A DNA stretch of 64,000 bases from Micrococcales bacterium. GTDB taxonomy: Bacteria > Actinomycetota > Actinomycetes > Actinomycetales > Dermatophilaceae. Position 1 is the stretch's first letter. Each line of letters begins with the position of its first letter. The translations under genes were made by a program, and so were the position numbers. Below, piece by piece: positions 37,855 to 47,906 of this stretch. The DNA lies in contig JAJTBD010000011.1 in assembly GCA_021287075.1 (NCBI GenBank), forward strand, positions 1-64,000. The letters are read 5' to 3'. Under the pieces are notes generated by a model. It saw only the letters and a list, made by a program, of their open reading frames with translations, was not told the origin of the DNA and did not search any database.

Positions 37855-38589
37855 ATGAGCGACCACGACGCGGCGCCCCGCGAGGACCCACAGGTCCCGC
37901 GGGGCGCCGCGCTGCTCCAGGCCGTCGAGGTCATGGACCGGCTGCGCTCGCCCGGCGGCTGTCCCTGGGATGCCGAGCAGACCCACGCCTCGCTCGTGAA
38001 GTACCTCCTCGAGGAGGCCCACGAGGCCGCCGACGCCATCGACTCCGGCGACCGGGCCGACATGGCCGAGGAGCTGGGCGACGTCCTGCTCCAGGTGCTC
38101 TTCCAGTCGCGGGTGGCCCAGGACGACCCCGAGCCCTTCGACATCGACGACGTGGCGCGCGGCCTGGTCGCCAAGCTCGTCCGCCGTCACCCCCATGTCT
38201 TCGCCGACGGCGATGCGCAGACGCCTGCCGATGTCGAGCAGGCGTGGGAGCGGATCAAGTCCGAGGAGAAGGCCGCCAGGGCCCAGGCCTCCGACGTGGT
38301 CCCAGACACCCCAGCCGGTATGCCGCCGCGCCTGGACGAGGGCCTGCCCGCCTCCCTGCCGTCCCTGCTCCGTGCGGAGAAGGTCCTCTCCCGGCTGGAC
38401 CGGCGCGACCAGGGCCACCTCGCGCCGGAGGGCGACCTCGCGGCATACCCGCAGATCGGTGAGCAGCTGCTTGCCCTGGTGGCCCGCGCCCGGGCACAGG
38501 GTCTCTCGGCAGAGCGGGAGCTGCGGGCCGCGCTCGAGCGGCTCGAGTCCGACGCGGTGGCCGACACGCAGGGTCAAGATTCAGAATAA
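37855..38589 (+). CDS. mazG: Nucleoside triphosphate pyrophosphohydrolase
   Basis: The 244-residue enzyme hydrolyses (d)NTPs, including damaged ones, to monophosphates. The MazG motif CPWDAEQTHASL is followed by the metal site EEAHEAADAI and EELGDVLLQVLFQ. The C-terminal half is less conserved, as in actinobacterial MazG. It starts 5 bp after the SurA-like gene. Its 3' end contains the psuK -35 box. Confidence 0.93.
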   Translation: MSDHDAAPREDPQVPRGAALLQAVEVMDRLRSPGGCPWDAEQTHASLVKYLLEEAHEAADAIDSGDRADMAEELGDVLLQVLFQSRVAQDDPEPFDIDDVARGLVAKLVRRHPHVFADGDAQTPADVEQAWERIKSEEKAARAQASDVVPDTPAGMPPRLDEGLPASLPSLLRAEKVLSRLDRRDQGHLAPEGDLAAYPQIGEQLLALVARARAQGLSAERELRAALERLESDAVADTQGQDSE

Positions 38590-38608
38590 CTAAGAAGTCC
38601 TTTACAAT
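38580..38608 (+). promoter_or_regulatory. Promoter of psuK, apparently leaderless
   Basis: TTCAGA (38580-38585) and TACAAT (38603-38608) are separated by 17 bp in an unusually AT-rich stretch. The psuK ATG begins 8 bp after the -10, where transcription should start, so the message may have no leader. Inverted ATTCAG (38579-38584) and CTGAAT (38610-38615) flank the promoter and could bind the HTH domain of PsuK itself. Confidence 0.65.
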
Positions 38609-38615
38609 CCTGAAT

Positions 38616-39776
38616 ATGACCCTGACCCCGCTCGAGCAGCAGATCGTCGAGCACTTGCGCCGCGACCCGCTCCTCGACGCGGCGGCGCTGGCAGACCTGG
38701 TCGGCAGCACCCGGGCATCGGTCGCGGTCCACCTCTCCAATCTCACCCGCAAGGGCGTCCTCCTCGGGCGCGGTTACCTCCTGCGCGCCGAGCAGAGCGC
38801 GGTCGTGGTCGGTGGCGCCGTCATGGACATCAAGGGCCACAGCGCCGCCCCCGCCGTGCTGCACACCAGCAACCCCGGCCAGACCAACACCGCCCCAGGT
38901 GGCGTCGGGCGCAATATCGCCGAGAACATCGCGCGGCTGGGCTCCGCCGTCGAGCTGGTCGCACCGCTCGCCCTCGACCCGATGGGCGAGCAGGTGCGGG
39001 CCGTCACGGCCGCGGCTGGTGTGGGAGTCCGGCACCTGCTGCCCACCGCCTCGGCCACCGGCACCTATCTCGCCGTCCTCGACGACCTCGGCGAGCTGGT
39101 CGTGGGCATCGCCGACATGCGGGCCACCGACACCCTCGCGCCGGGCGACCTCGACGCGGTCGCCAGTGTCATCACCGGCGCGGATCTCGTTGTCGCAGAG
39201 GGCAATCTGCCGGCTGAGGTGATCGGCCGGGTGCTCGACCTCGCTGCCGAGCGAGCAGTGCCCGTCGTGGTGGAGCCGGTGAGTGTCGCCAAGGCCGCGC
39301 GCCTGAGCCCGGCCCTCTCCACGGAGCGCCCGGTGCTGGCGATCACGCCCAACGTCGACGAGCTGGCCGCCCTGGTGGGCCTCGATGGGTCCGGTGCGCT
39401 GGCCGACGAGGCGGCTGTGGTCGCGGCCGCGCGCGCGCTGCACGACCGCGGCATCGAGCACGTCTGGGTCCGCAGGGGCACGTCCGGATCGCTGCTCGCG
39501 AGCCGCGACGGGTCCGCGGTCTGCATCGCCGCACCGCGCGTCGATGCCCTCGACGTGACCGGGGCGGGCGACAGCATGACCGGTGCCTTCGTGCATGCAC
39601 TGCTCCGCGGCGACAGCCCGGTGCGCGCGGCAGTCTTCGGTCAGGCCGCGGCTGGTCTGACCGTCCAGTCCTCGGAGACCGTCCGGCCCGACATCACCGA
39701 GGGTGCCGTCGACGCACTCTCCGCCGACATCCAGACCACCCAGTTGTCCACTGCCGCAACGCAGTCCACCCGCTGA
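38616..39776 (+). CDS. psuK: Pseudouridine kinase with N-terminal winged helix
   Basis: The 386-residue protein has an N-terminal winged-helix domain (TPLEQQIVEHLRRDPLLDAA to about residue 55) fused to a PfkB-type kinase. Kinase motifs are VVVGGAVMDIKG, PGGVGRNIAENIARLG and the catalytic DVTGAGDSMTGAF. With psuG directly downstream it should phosphorylate pseudouridine from RNA turnover. The HTH may make it self-regulating. Confidence 0.9.
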   Translation: MTLTPLEQQIVEHLRRDPLLDAAALADLVGSTRASVAVHLSNLTRKGVLLGRGYLLRAEQSAVVVGGAVMDIKGHSAAPAVLHTSNPGQTNTAPGGVGRNIAENIARLGSAVELVAPLALDPMGEQVRAVTAAAGVGVRHLLPTASATGTYLAVLDDLGELVVGIADMRATDTLAPGDLDAVASVITGADLVVAEGNLPAEVIGRVLDLAAERAVPVVVEPVSVAKAARLSPALSTERPVLAITPNVDELAALVGLDGSGALADEAAVVAAARALHDRGIEHVWVRRGTSGSLLASRDGSAVCIAAPRVDALDVTGAGDSMTGAFVHALLRGDSPVRAAVFGQAAAGLTVQSSETVRPDITEGAVDALSADIQTTQLSTAATQSTR

Positions 39777-39790
39777 CCCAGGAGTCCCGC

Positions 39791-40720
39791 ATGACCACAG
39801 CACCCCACCCGGCCCTGAAACTGTCCGCCGAGGTCGCCGACGCCATCGCCGCCGGCCGGCCCGTCGTGGCGCTCGAGAGCACGATCATCAGCCACGGCAT
39901 GCCCTATCCCCGCAATGTCGAGATGGCCGTCGAGGTCGAGGGCATCCTCCGCGACGGGGGAGCGACGCCGGCCACCATCGCGATCCTCGGTGGCGTGCCC
40001 CACATCGGCCTCGACGAGGACGAGCTGCGCCTGCTCGCCACCGATCCCGATGTCGCCAAGGTCTCGGTGCGCGACCTCGGACACGTGATGGCCACCGGCG
40101 CCCACGGGGCCACGACCGTCGCCGCCACGATGCGACTGGCCGCGCTGGCCGGCATCCGGATCTTTGTCACCGGCGGCATCGGTGGTGTGCACAAGGGCGC
40201 CGAGGACTCGATGGACGTCAGCGCCGACCTGACCGAGCTCTCCCAGACGCCCGTCGCCGTGATCAGCGCGGGGGTCAAGTCCATCCTCGACATCGGCCGC
40301 ACCCTCGAGGTCCTCGAGACCCTCGGCGTGCCCGTGATCGGCTATGGCACAGACGAATTCCCCAGCTTCTACTCCCGCACCTCGGGCCACCGCGCGCCGA
40401 TGAGCGCCGACGCGCCCGAGGTCCTGGCCGCCGTGATGCGCCACCACTGGGACCTCGGCCTGCCGAGCGGCCTGTCGATCGCCAACCCCGTGCCGGCCGA
40501 CGAGGAGATGGCACCCGAGCGCATCCAGGGTCTGGTCGACCAGGCGCTGCGCGAGTGCGATGAGCGCGGCATCCACGGCAAGGACATCACGCCCTTCCTG
40601 CTCGGCCGCATCGTCGAGCTGTCCGACGGCGCGAGCCTGGAGACCAATATCGCGTTGGTGCGCAACAACGCCCGCCTCGGCGCGCAGCTCGCCGTCGCCT
40701 ACGCCCGGACCGCCGGCTAG
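39791..40720 (+). CDS. psuG: Pseudouridine-5'-phosphate glycosidase
   Basis: The 309-residue enzyme splits pseudouridine 5'-phosphate into uracil and ribose 5-phosphate. It carries VVALESTIISHGMPYPRN, the family signature, then FVTGGIGGVHKGAEDSMDVS and VISAGVKSILDI with the catalytic Lys. It lies 14 bp after psuK and ends before a strong hairpin. Confidence 0.95.
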   Translation: MTTAPHPALKLSAEVADAIAAGRPVVALESTIISHGMPYPRNVEMAVEVEGILRDGGATPATIAILGGVPHIGLDEDELRLLATDPDVAKVSVRDLGHVMATGAHGATTVAATMRLAALAGIRIFVTGGIGGVHKGAEDSMDVSADLTELSQTPVAVISAGVKSILDIGRTLEVLETLGVPVIGYGTDEFPSFYSRTSGHRAPMSADAPEVLAAVMRHHWDLGLPSGLSIANPVPADEEMAPERIQGLVDQALRECDERGIHGKDITPFLLGRIVELSDGASLETNIALVRNNARLGAQLAVAYARTAG

Positions 40721-40741
40721 CCGGTCCGGCGCCCACAAGCA

Positions 40742-40783
40742 GGGGGTATGCCGCGCGCACAGGGGGGTGCGCGGCATACCCCC
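40742..40783 (+). terminator. Hairpin built from the GTATGCCGC word, after psuG
   Basis: GGGGGTATGCCGCGC (40742-40756) pairs with GCGCGGCATACCCCC (40769-40783) across a 12-nt loop. No T-run follows, but position after psuG and before eno fits a terminator. Confidence 0.75.
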
Positions 40784-40844
40784 GGTCCTGGTCGGACCCG
40801 CACCCCAGAAGGGCTAGGCTCGTATCGACCCAGAGTCCACGTGA

Positions 40845-42230
<1,386 letters not shown>

Positions 42231-42238
42231 GGCAGCTC

Positions 42239-42904
42239 TTGTCGGGACAGCAAGGACCCCGCCGGCCCACGTCGCGCCCCTCGGCGCGACGTGGGCCCGG
42301 CCGTCCTGCCGCGAGGCCGGGGGAGGGCACCCGCGGGCGCGCGGGTGACACGGCCCGACGGCAGACCGGCGCAGACCCGGCCGCCCGCGCCGGCGATCCG
42401 GCCAGGCGCCAGGCCGCCGCCGCCCGCGCCCTGAGCGCCGTCGGGCGGGCCGTCGGCTCCCAGCCGCGCAGCGTCAGCGCCACCGTCGCCGGGGGCGCCC
42501 TCGCGACGGGCGAGCGACGGGCCGCCTTCACGACCCGCCGGCTGCTCGCCTTCCTCGGCGTCGTCGCGCTCTTCCTCGTGCTGGTCGTGCCCACCCTGCG
42601 CTCCTATCTGCGCCAGCAGGGCGAGATCGACGCGCTGCGCACCCAGATCGCCCAGCAGGAGAAGTCGGTCGCAGCCCTCGAGCGCGAGAAGCGCCTCTGG
42701 CAGGACCCGGCCTATGTCGAGCAGCAGATCCGCCAGCGGCTGAAGTTCGCCAAGCCCGGCGAGCGCTCCTACACCGTGCTCGACGCCGACCCGGCCCAGG
42801 GCGAGTCGGGCACCATCGCCGAGGTGCCCGTCGTCGGCGACCGCTCGTGGTACGGCCAGCTGTGGGAGTCCACCCGGATCGCCGACCGGTCCGAGACTCC
42901 GTGA
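42239..42904 (+). CDS. Septum formation initiator (FtsB/DivIC) family protein
   Basis: The 221-residue protein has a long basic Ala/Arg/Pro-rich cytoplasmic N-terminus, one membrane segment (LLAFLGVVALFLVLVVP, about residues 104-120) and a periplasmic coiled coil (LRQQGEIDALRTQIAQQEKS). This is the actinobacterial FtsB layout and the gene order eno-ftsB-DUF501-ppx is conserved. The first codon appears to be TTG, 8 bp after eno. Confidence 0.88.
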   Translation: MSGQQGPRRPTSRPSARRGPGRPAARPGEGTRGRAGDTARRQTGADPAARAGDPARRQAAAARALSAVGRAVGSQPRSVSATVAGGALATGERRAAFTTRRLLAFLGVVALFLVLVVPTLRSYLRQQGEIDALRTQIAQQEKSVAALEREKRLWQDPAYVEQQIRQRLKFAKPGERSYTVLDADPAQGESGTIAEVPVVGDRSWYGQLWESTRIADRSETP

Positions 42905-42980
42905 TCCCGCCGGCCGCCCGCCTGCCGCATCCCTCCCCAGCCCTGCCGCCAGCCCCTCACCTGCCATCCCGGAGGACCTC

Positions 42981-43481
42981 GTGACCCAGCCCGTCAGCCA
43001 GGACGATCTCGACGCGGCCGCGCGCCAGCTCGGACGTCAGGTCCGCGGTGTCGCGGGCGTGGCCCACCGGTGCCCGTGCGGTGAGCCCGATGTGCTGCGC
43101 ACCAACCCGCGCCTGCCCGACGGCACGCCCTTCCCCACGACCTACTACGCGACCTGCCCGCGCCTGACCGGCGCCATCTCGACCCTGGAGTCCGAGGGCG
43201 TGATGCGCGCGATGAGCGAGCAGCTCGCGGCCGACCCCGAGCTCGCCGAGCGGTATGCCGCGGCGCACGAGCACTATCTCCAGCAGCGGGGCGAGCTGGG
43301 CCAGGTCGACGAGATCGAGGGGATCTCGGCCGGCGGGATGCCCACCCGCGTCAAGTGCCTCCACGTCCTGATCGCCCACTCGCTCGCCGCCGGGCCGGGG
43401 GTCAACCCGCTCGGTGACGAGGCGCTCGCGATGCTCTCGCCCTGGTGGGAGGGCCACCCCTGCAGTGAGGAGAGCGAGTGA
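42981..43481 (+). CDS. DUF501 family protein
   Basis: The 166-residue protein matches DUF501 by GVAHRCPCGEPDVLRTNPRL, PFPTTYYATCPRL and MPTRVKCLHVLIAHSLAAGPG. Conserved Cys and His residues suggest metal binding, but function is unknown. GTG start; overlaps ppx as GTGA, the conserved order in Actinobacteria. Confidence 0.92.
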   Translation: MTQPVSQDDLDAAARQLGRQVRGVAGVAHRCPCGEPDVLRTNPRLPDGTPFPTTYYATCPRLTGAISTLESEGVMRAMSEQLAADPELAERYAAAHEHYLQQRGELGQVDEIEGISAGGMPTRVKCLHVLIAHSLAAGPGVNPLGDEALAMLSPWWEGHPCSEESE

Positions 43482-44428
43482 CGCGGGTCGGCGCCATCGA
43501 CTGCGGCACCAACTCGATCCGCCTGCTCATCGGCGATCTCGGCCGGTCGGCGTCGGGGCCGGTCCTCCGGGAGCGGCTGCGCCGCATGGAGGTCGTCCGG
43601 CTCGGCTATGGCGTGGACCGCACCGGCGCCATCGACCCCGAGGCCATGCGCCGCACCCTCTCGATGGCAGGGGAGTATGCCGCGCAGTGCCGGGAGCACC
43701 GGGTGGAGCGGGTGCGCTTTGTCGCCACGTCTGCCTCCCGTGATGCCCGCAACGCCGACGAGTTCATCGACGGCGTCGCAACGGCCTTCTCCCAGTGGGG
43801 GATCCGCCCGGAAGTCATCTCCGGTGACGAGGAGGCTGGCCTCTCCTTCCTCGGCGCCACCGGGGGCGTCGCCGCCGCCGGGCATCCGGGCCCCTATCTC
43901 GTCGTCGACCTTGGCGGCGGGTCGACCGAGTTGGTGCGCGGCGCAGACCAGGCAGAGGCCGGCCTGTCGGTCGACATCGGCTGCGTGCGGCTGACCGAGC
44001 GCCACCTGCGCTCCGACCCGCCCACCGGCGAGGAGATCACGGCAGCTCTCGTCGACATCGACGCGGCCCTCGACCGGGCCGACGAGGCCGTCGACCTCGC
44101 CCGTGCTCGCACCCTCGTCGGCCTGGCGGGAAGCGTCACGACGGTGACCGCCCACGCACTCGGCCTCGCGGCATACGTCTCGGAGCGCATCCATCTCAGC
44201 GTGCTGACGCCCGACCAGATCCGCTGCGCCACAACCGAACTGCTGCACATGACCCGCGAGCAGCGGGCCACCCTCCCGTTCATGCACCCCGGCCGGGTGG
44301 ATGTCATCGGCGCGGGCGCACTGGTGTGGGGGCGGATCGTCGAGCGGGTCGTGGAGCGTGCCGGCGCGACCGAGGTGGTCACCTCCGAGCGCGACATCCT
44401 CGACGGGATCGCGCTGAGCCTGGTCTGA
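43478..44428 (+). CDS. ppx: Ppx/GppA family phosphatase
   Basis: The 316-residue protein is a short Ppx/GppA member of the actin-like ATPase fold. GAIDCGTNSIRLLIGD is the first phosphate loop and VVDLGGGSTELV the second, with GLAGSVTTVTA later. It hydrolyses polyphosphate and/or pppGpp. The C-terminal HD-like domain of long Ppx proteins is absent, as in actinobacterial Ppx1. Confidence 0.93.
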   Translation: MTRVGAIDCGTNSIRLLIGDLGRSASGPVLRERLRRMEVVRLGYGVDRTGAIDPEAMRRTLSMAGEYAAQCREHRVERVRFVATSASRDARNADEFIDGVATAFSQWGIRPEVISGDEEAGLSFLGATGGVAAAGHPGPYLVVDLGGGSTELVRGADQAEAGLSVDIGCVRLTERHLRSDPPTGEEITAALVDIDAALDRADEAVDLARARTLVGLAGSVTTVTAHALGLAAYVSERIHLSVLTPDQIRCATTELLHMTREQRATLPFMHPGRVDVIGAGALVWGRIVERVVERAGATEVVTSERDILDGIALSLV

Positions 44429-44430
44429 GC

Positions 44431-45090
44431 TCAGACGCGGGCCGGCGTCATGAGCGAGTCGAGGCCCTGCCAGACCGTGGCGAAGACGATGTCGGTGGCC
44501 TGCTCGGCCGTGACTCCGGGGTGGTTGATGCGCCAGATCGCCACCCGCTCGCAGGCGCCGATGACCGACTCGGCATAGCCGGCGAGCAGCAGCGGGTCGG
44601 CGTCGGGCAGCGCGGCCGCGATCGACTCGGCGATCACGCGCGACTGCTCGCCCCGGATGTCCTCGACGCCCTGATGGGCGTGGGTCGCCAGGGCGCCCTC
44701 CTGCTGGATCAGCTGGAAGGAGGTGGCGTGGTCGTCGATGAAGGTGAAGAAGGCCCGCACGCCGACATAGAACATCTCCCGGAGGCTGCTGTCCTCGGGC
44801 ATGGCCTGCCAGACCTCGACGGTGGACGTGCGCAGCGCCTCGCGGGCCCGGGCGATGCCGGCGGTGAGCAGCCCCTCCTTGGACTCGAAGTAGTCGTAGA
44901 TGACCGGCTTGGTGATGCCCGCCGCCTCGGCGATCTCCTCCATCGTGGTGACCGAATAGCCCTGCCGGGCAAAGATCTCCTCCGCGATGCCGAGGATCTG
45001 CTCCTCCCGCTCGGCCCGGGGAAGGCGCTTGGCGCGGGGGGTGCCCTTGGCTGGGCCAGGGCGGCGTCGGGTCTTGCTACTCGTGGTCAC
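44431..45090 (-). CDS. TetR-family transcriptional regulator
   Basis: The 219-residue protein has a basic N-terminal extension, then the TetR HTH (REEQILGIAEEIFARQGYS, TTMEEIAEAAGITKPVIYDYF). The C-terminal ligand domain is not assignable. It converges with ppx with 2 bp between stops and is divergent from the PadR gene. Confidence 0.9.
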   Translation of the reverse strand: MTTSSKTRRRPGPAKGTPRAKRLPRAEREEQILGIAEEIFARQGYSVTTMEEIAEAAGITKPVIYDYFESKEGLLTAGIARAREALRTSTVEVWQAMPEDSSLREMFYVGVRAFFTFIDDHATSFQLIQQEGALATHAHQGVEDIRGEQSRVIAESIAAALPDADPLLLAGYAESVIGACERVAIWRINHPGVTAEQATDIVFATVWQGLDSLMTPARV

Positions 45091-45250
45091 CTCCCCAGTC
45101 TACGTGGCGAATCGCGTTGGCCCGCACCGGGATCGGCGCGCCGGAAGTTACCTCGCGGTATGCCGCGGATGTCCGTTTCCCCGCACGTCCGGGCCGTTCT
45201 CCATGTGCGTCCGGCCCGGGGTCGCCACTCCCCGGCTGCTCTCCCTGTCG

Positions 45251-45280
45251 CACTAGTGTGCAATCCGTAGTAGTGTCTGA
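45251..45280. promoter_or_regulatory. Candidate PadR operator
   Basis: CACTAGTG (45251-45258) is a perfect palindrome and a half-site GTAGTAGTGT follows at about 45267-45276, roughly 50-75 bp upstream of the PadR start. The spacing suits an autoregulatory PadR site. One isolated GTATGCCGC word lies upstream near 45,158. Confidence 0.4.
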
Positions 45281-45326
45281 GGCGCAGTAATCGCCACGGT
45301 GGCGGTCGCAGGCGGGAGGGCAGGAC

Positions 45327-45659
45327 ATGGACACGACCCAGCTGGTCAAGGGGGTGCTTGATCTGGCCGTCCTCGCCGTGGTCGCCGACCAGGACGGCTA
45401 CGGCTACGAGGTCGTGCGCCGGCTGCGCGCCGCCGGGCTGGAGGATGTCGGCGACGCGTCGGTCTATGGCACGCTCCGACGGCTCTACAGCGCGGGGGCC
45501 CTGACCTCCTATGTCGTCCCCTCCGACGAGGGGCCGCACCGCAAGTACTACGGCATCAACGCCCAGGGCCGGCACACCCTCGAGCAGCAGGGCAAGACCT
45601 GGGCGTCCTTCTCGCAGACCATGCACGGCCTGCTCGAGACCGCAGGGGTGAAGGCATGA
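45327..45659 (+). CDS. PadR-family transcriptional regulator
   Basis: The 110-residue protein is a compact PadR: KGVLDLAVLAVVADQDGYGYEVVRRL, DASVYGTLRRLYSAGAL and the wing GPHRKYYGINAQGRHTL. It overlaps the HAAS protein gene as ATGA, a well-known PadR/HAAS pairing in which the membrane protein is the regulated partner. Confidence 0.93.
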   Translation: MDTTQLVKGVLDLAVLAVVADQDGYGYEVVRRLRAAGLEDVGDASVYGTLRRLYSAGALTSYVVPSDEGPHRKYYGINAQGRHTLEQQGKTWASFSQTMHGLLETAGVKA

Positions 45660-46750
45660 CCAACCTGACGTCCACGACCGCAGTGGCCGACTATGTGCGC
45701 GCCGTGCGCACTGCGCTGGGGGACCTCCCGGCAGAGGAGGTCGAGGACCTCACCCTCGGCATGGAGGCCGACCTCGTCGAGATTGAGGCCGAGGGCGGCG
45801 GGGATCTCGCGTCCCGGCTGGGCACTCCGGAGTCGTATGCCGCCGAGCTGCGTTCTGCCGCAGGCCTGCCCGCGCCGGCAGCCCAGCGATCGTGGTGGGT
45901 GCGGCAGCGCGTCGAGTGGGGCGAGCGCTGGTCGCGCTCCCAGACGAGGTGGCCGTGGCTGGAGCAGCTGCGGCCGGTGTGGTGGGTGCTGCGCGGCCTG
46001 GTGGCCACCCTGGCGGTCACCGCGCTGTTCGGGCTGGGGATCCTCGGTCCGGCGATCCTGCTGGCCCTGTTCTTCGCCGCCGTCTCCTTCGCGCTCGGGG
46101 TGCGCTCTGCCGCGCTGCCGTCCTGGGCGCGGGGGCTGGTCGCGGCCGGCAATGTGCTCGCCGCAGTCCTGGCGCTGCCGCTGCTGCTGTGGGGGTTGGG
46201 GCGGGTCGCCCACGTGCCCAGCTATGGCCCGGAGCCTGCGCCCTATGCGCAGCAGGGCCTGGCCATGGACGGCAATCCGGTCACCAATGTCTACGTCTAT
46301 GACGCCGACGGCAAGCGCCTGAGCAATGTCCGACTCTTTGACCAGGGCGGCCGCTCCCTCAACGCCAACCAGCAATGGGAGTACCTCACCGACGCCAACG
46401 GCACCGAGCTGCCCCGGGCCCGCGGCCCACTGGACTCGCAGGGGCAGCAGTGGTCCAACGTCTTCCCCTTCCCCTATGCACAGGGCAAGGGTCCGTGGGA
46501 CGTGCCGCCCCCGGAGGCCGGTCTGGAGTCGTGGAGCCCGCCGATGACGCTCGCGCCGCTCGTCCTGTCGGACGCGGCCAAGGCCGACCCCAATGCCGTG
46601 CCGTCCGCCTCGCCGTCGAGCTCACCGACGGCCGCGACCTCATCGACGTCTGGGCCCACGGCCTCGAGCCCGACCTCGCCGACGGCGGCTCCGAGCACCA
46701 CCGCCACGACGCCGAGCGCGTCGACCACGTCGGGGAGCACGAGCCCCTGA
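45656..46750 (+). CDS. HAAS-domain membrane protein with Ser/Thr-rich tail
   Basis: The 364-residue protein starts with a HAAS/DUF1700-type helical domain (VRAVRTALGDLPAEEVEDL and RLGTPESYAAELR), then has several hydrophobic segments (about residues 115-190), an outside domain rich in Tyr/Asn/Gly, and a C-terminal 60-residue Ser/Thr/Pro tail. It is likely a membrane sensor or envelope protein controlled by PadR. Confidence 0.82.
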   Translation: MTNLTSTTAVADYVRAVRTALGDLPAEEVEDLTLGMEADLVEIEAEGGGDLASRLGTPESYAAELRSAAGLPAPAAQRSWWVRQRVEWGERWSRSQTRWPWLEQLRPVWWVLRGLVATLAVTALFGLGILGPAILLALFFAAVSFALGVRSAALPSWARGLVAAGNVLAAVLALPLLLWGLGRVAHVPSYGPEPAPYAQQGLAMDGNPVTNVYVYDADGKRLSNVRLFDQGGRSLNANQQWEYLTDANGTELPRARGPLDSQGQQWSNVFPFPYAQGKGPWDVPPPEAGLESWSPPMTLAPLVLSDAAKADPNAVPSASPSSSPTAATSSTSGPTASSPTSPTAAPSTTATTPSASTTSGSTSP

Positions 46751-46762
46751 CACCCCACGAGC

Positions 46763-46799
46763 CGGTATGCCGCGCGGCGCAGGGGACCGCGCGGCATAC
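46763..46799 (+). terminator. Hairpin built from the GTATGCCGC word
   Basis: GGTATGCCGCGCGG (46763-46776) pairs with CCGCGCGGCATACC (46786-46799) around a 9-nt loop. It lies 13 bp after the HAAS gene and 13 bp before tRNA-Leu. Confidence 0.75.
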
Positions 46800-46812
46800 C
46801 TAGACTTGGGCC

Positions 46813-46887
46813 GCCCCCGTGGCCCAACTGGCAGAGGCAGGCGCCTTAAAAGCGCCACAGGTGCGGGTTCGATCCCCGTCGGGGGCA
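46813..46887 (+). tRNA. tRNA-Leu (anticodon TAA), short variable loop
   Basis: Acceptor arms GCCCCCG (46813-46819) and CGGGGGC (46880-46886) pair perfectly, discriminator A. Anticodon stem GGCGC/GCGCC closes loop CTTAAAA, giving TAA. The T arm GCGGG-TTCGATC-CCCGT is good. The variable loop is only about 6 nt (75-nt tRNA), whereas bacterial leucine tRNAs usually have a long variable arm. No CCA is encoded. Confidence 0.88.
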
Positions 46888-46895
46888 CTGCGACT

Positions 46896-46951
46896 CCGTC
46901 ACGCCAACTGGCGGGTTCCGCCCCCGTCACGCCACCTGGCGAGTTCCGCCC
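46896..46951 (+). repeat. 28-bp tandem repeat, two copies
   Basis: Two copies of a 28-bp unit (46896-46923 and 46924-46951) differ at two bases. Each contains CGCCA-NC-TGGCG, a small hairpin core. It lies between tRNA-Leu and the Bax-inhibitor-like gene. Confidence 0.8.
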
Positions 46952-47049
46952 CGGCTGTGGACGGGAACAAACCGGACGCGCCCGCACGCTTATGGTGGTG
47001 ACGACCGCCGCACCGCGCGGTGGCCCCCCCAGGAGGAGAACCCCCCACC

Positions 47050-47889
47050 ATGTCCAACCCGATCTTCAACCGCGTCGAGCGGGAGAGCCGCAGCGGCTAC
47101 GCCGGCTTCGACCAGCGCCCCGTCGGTGGGATGACCGCGGGCTACCCGATGCAGGACCAGCTGACGACCGAGCAGCTCCAGCACATGTACGACCAGCCGT
47201 CCGCGCTGCGTCGGCCCCCCGGTGTGACCCTCGACGACGTCATCATGAAGACGGGCCTGCTCTTCGCACTCGTCCTCGGCTTCGGCGCCGTCGGCTGGGT
47301 CACCTCCGACGTCAGCCCCGCGACCGGCCAGCTGCTGTGGATGGGTGGCATGGTCGGCACGCTCGTGCTCGGCCTCGTCATCGCCTTCAAGAAGACCGTC
47401 AGCGTCCCCCTGATCGTGCTGTATGCCGCGATCGAGGGCCTGTTCATCGGTGCCGTCAGCGGCTTCTTCGCCGACTACTACGAGGGCGTGGTCACCCAGG
47501 CCGTGCTCGCGACGGCGGCGACCTTCGCCGGCATGCTGCTTGCCTACAAGACCGGACTGATCAAGGTCACGGCCAAGTTCCGCCGCATCGTCACCATGAT
47601 GGTCTTCGGCTACATCCTCTTCGCGCTGGCCAACCTCGCCTACGCGATGATCGCCAATGTGCCCTTCGGCTTCGGTGGCACCAGCGCCCTCGGCATCGGC
47701 ATCTCGCTCTTCGCCGTCGGCCTGGCCGCGGTGACGCTCGCGCTCGACTTCGACTCGATCGAGGGCGCGATCGCCTCGGGTGCCCCCAAGAAGTACTCCT
47801 GGCTCCTGGCCCACGGCCTGATCGTCAGCCTGGTCTGGCTCTACCTCGAGTTCCTGCGCCTGTTCGCGCGGCTCCAGTCCAACGACTGA
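47050..47889 (+). CDS. Bax inhibitor-1/YccA family membrane protein
   Basis: The 279-residue protein has a hydrophilic N-terminus of about 65 residues, then seven membrane segments. Family features are a glycine-rich core and the late DFDSIEGAI pair of acidic residues (in related proteins part of a pH-sensitive latch), followed by APKKYSWLLAHGLIVSL. Function is likely ion or calcium leak, or protease-linked quality control, and is unknown here. An AGGAGGAGAA site lies upstream of ATG 47050. Confidence 0.92.
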   Translation: MSNPIFNRVERESRSGYAGFDQRPVGGMTAGYPMQDQLTTEQLQHMYDQPSALRRPPGVTLDDVIMKTGLLFALVLGFGAVGWVTSDVSPATGQLLWMGGMVGTLVLGLVIAFKKTVSVPLIVLYAAIEGLFIGAVSGFFADYYEGVVTQAVLATAATFAGMLLAYKTGLIKVTAKFRRIVTMMVFGYILFALANLAYAMIANVPFGFGGTSALGIGISLFAVGLAAVTLALDFDSIEGAIASGAPKKYSWLLAHGLIVSLVWLYLEFLRLFARLQSND

Positions 47890-47906
47890 CCGAGGCTGAT
47901 CCGGCC

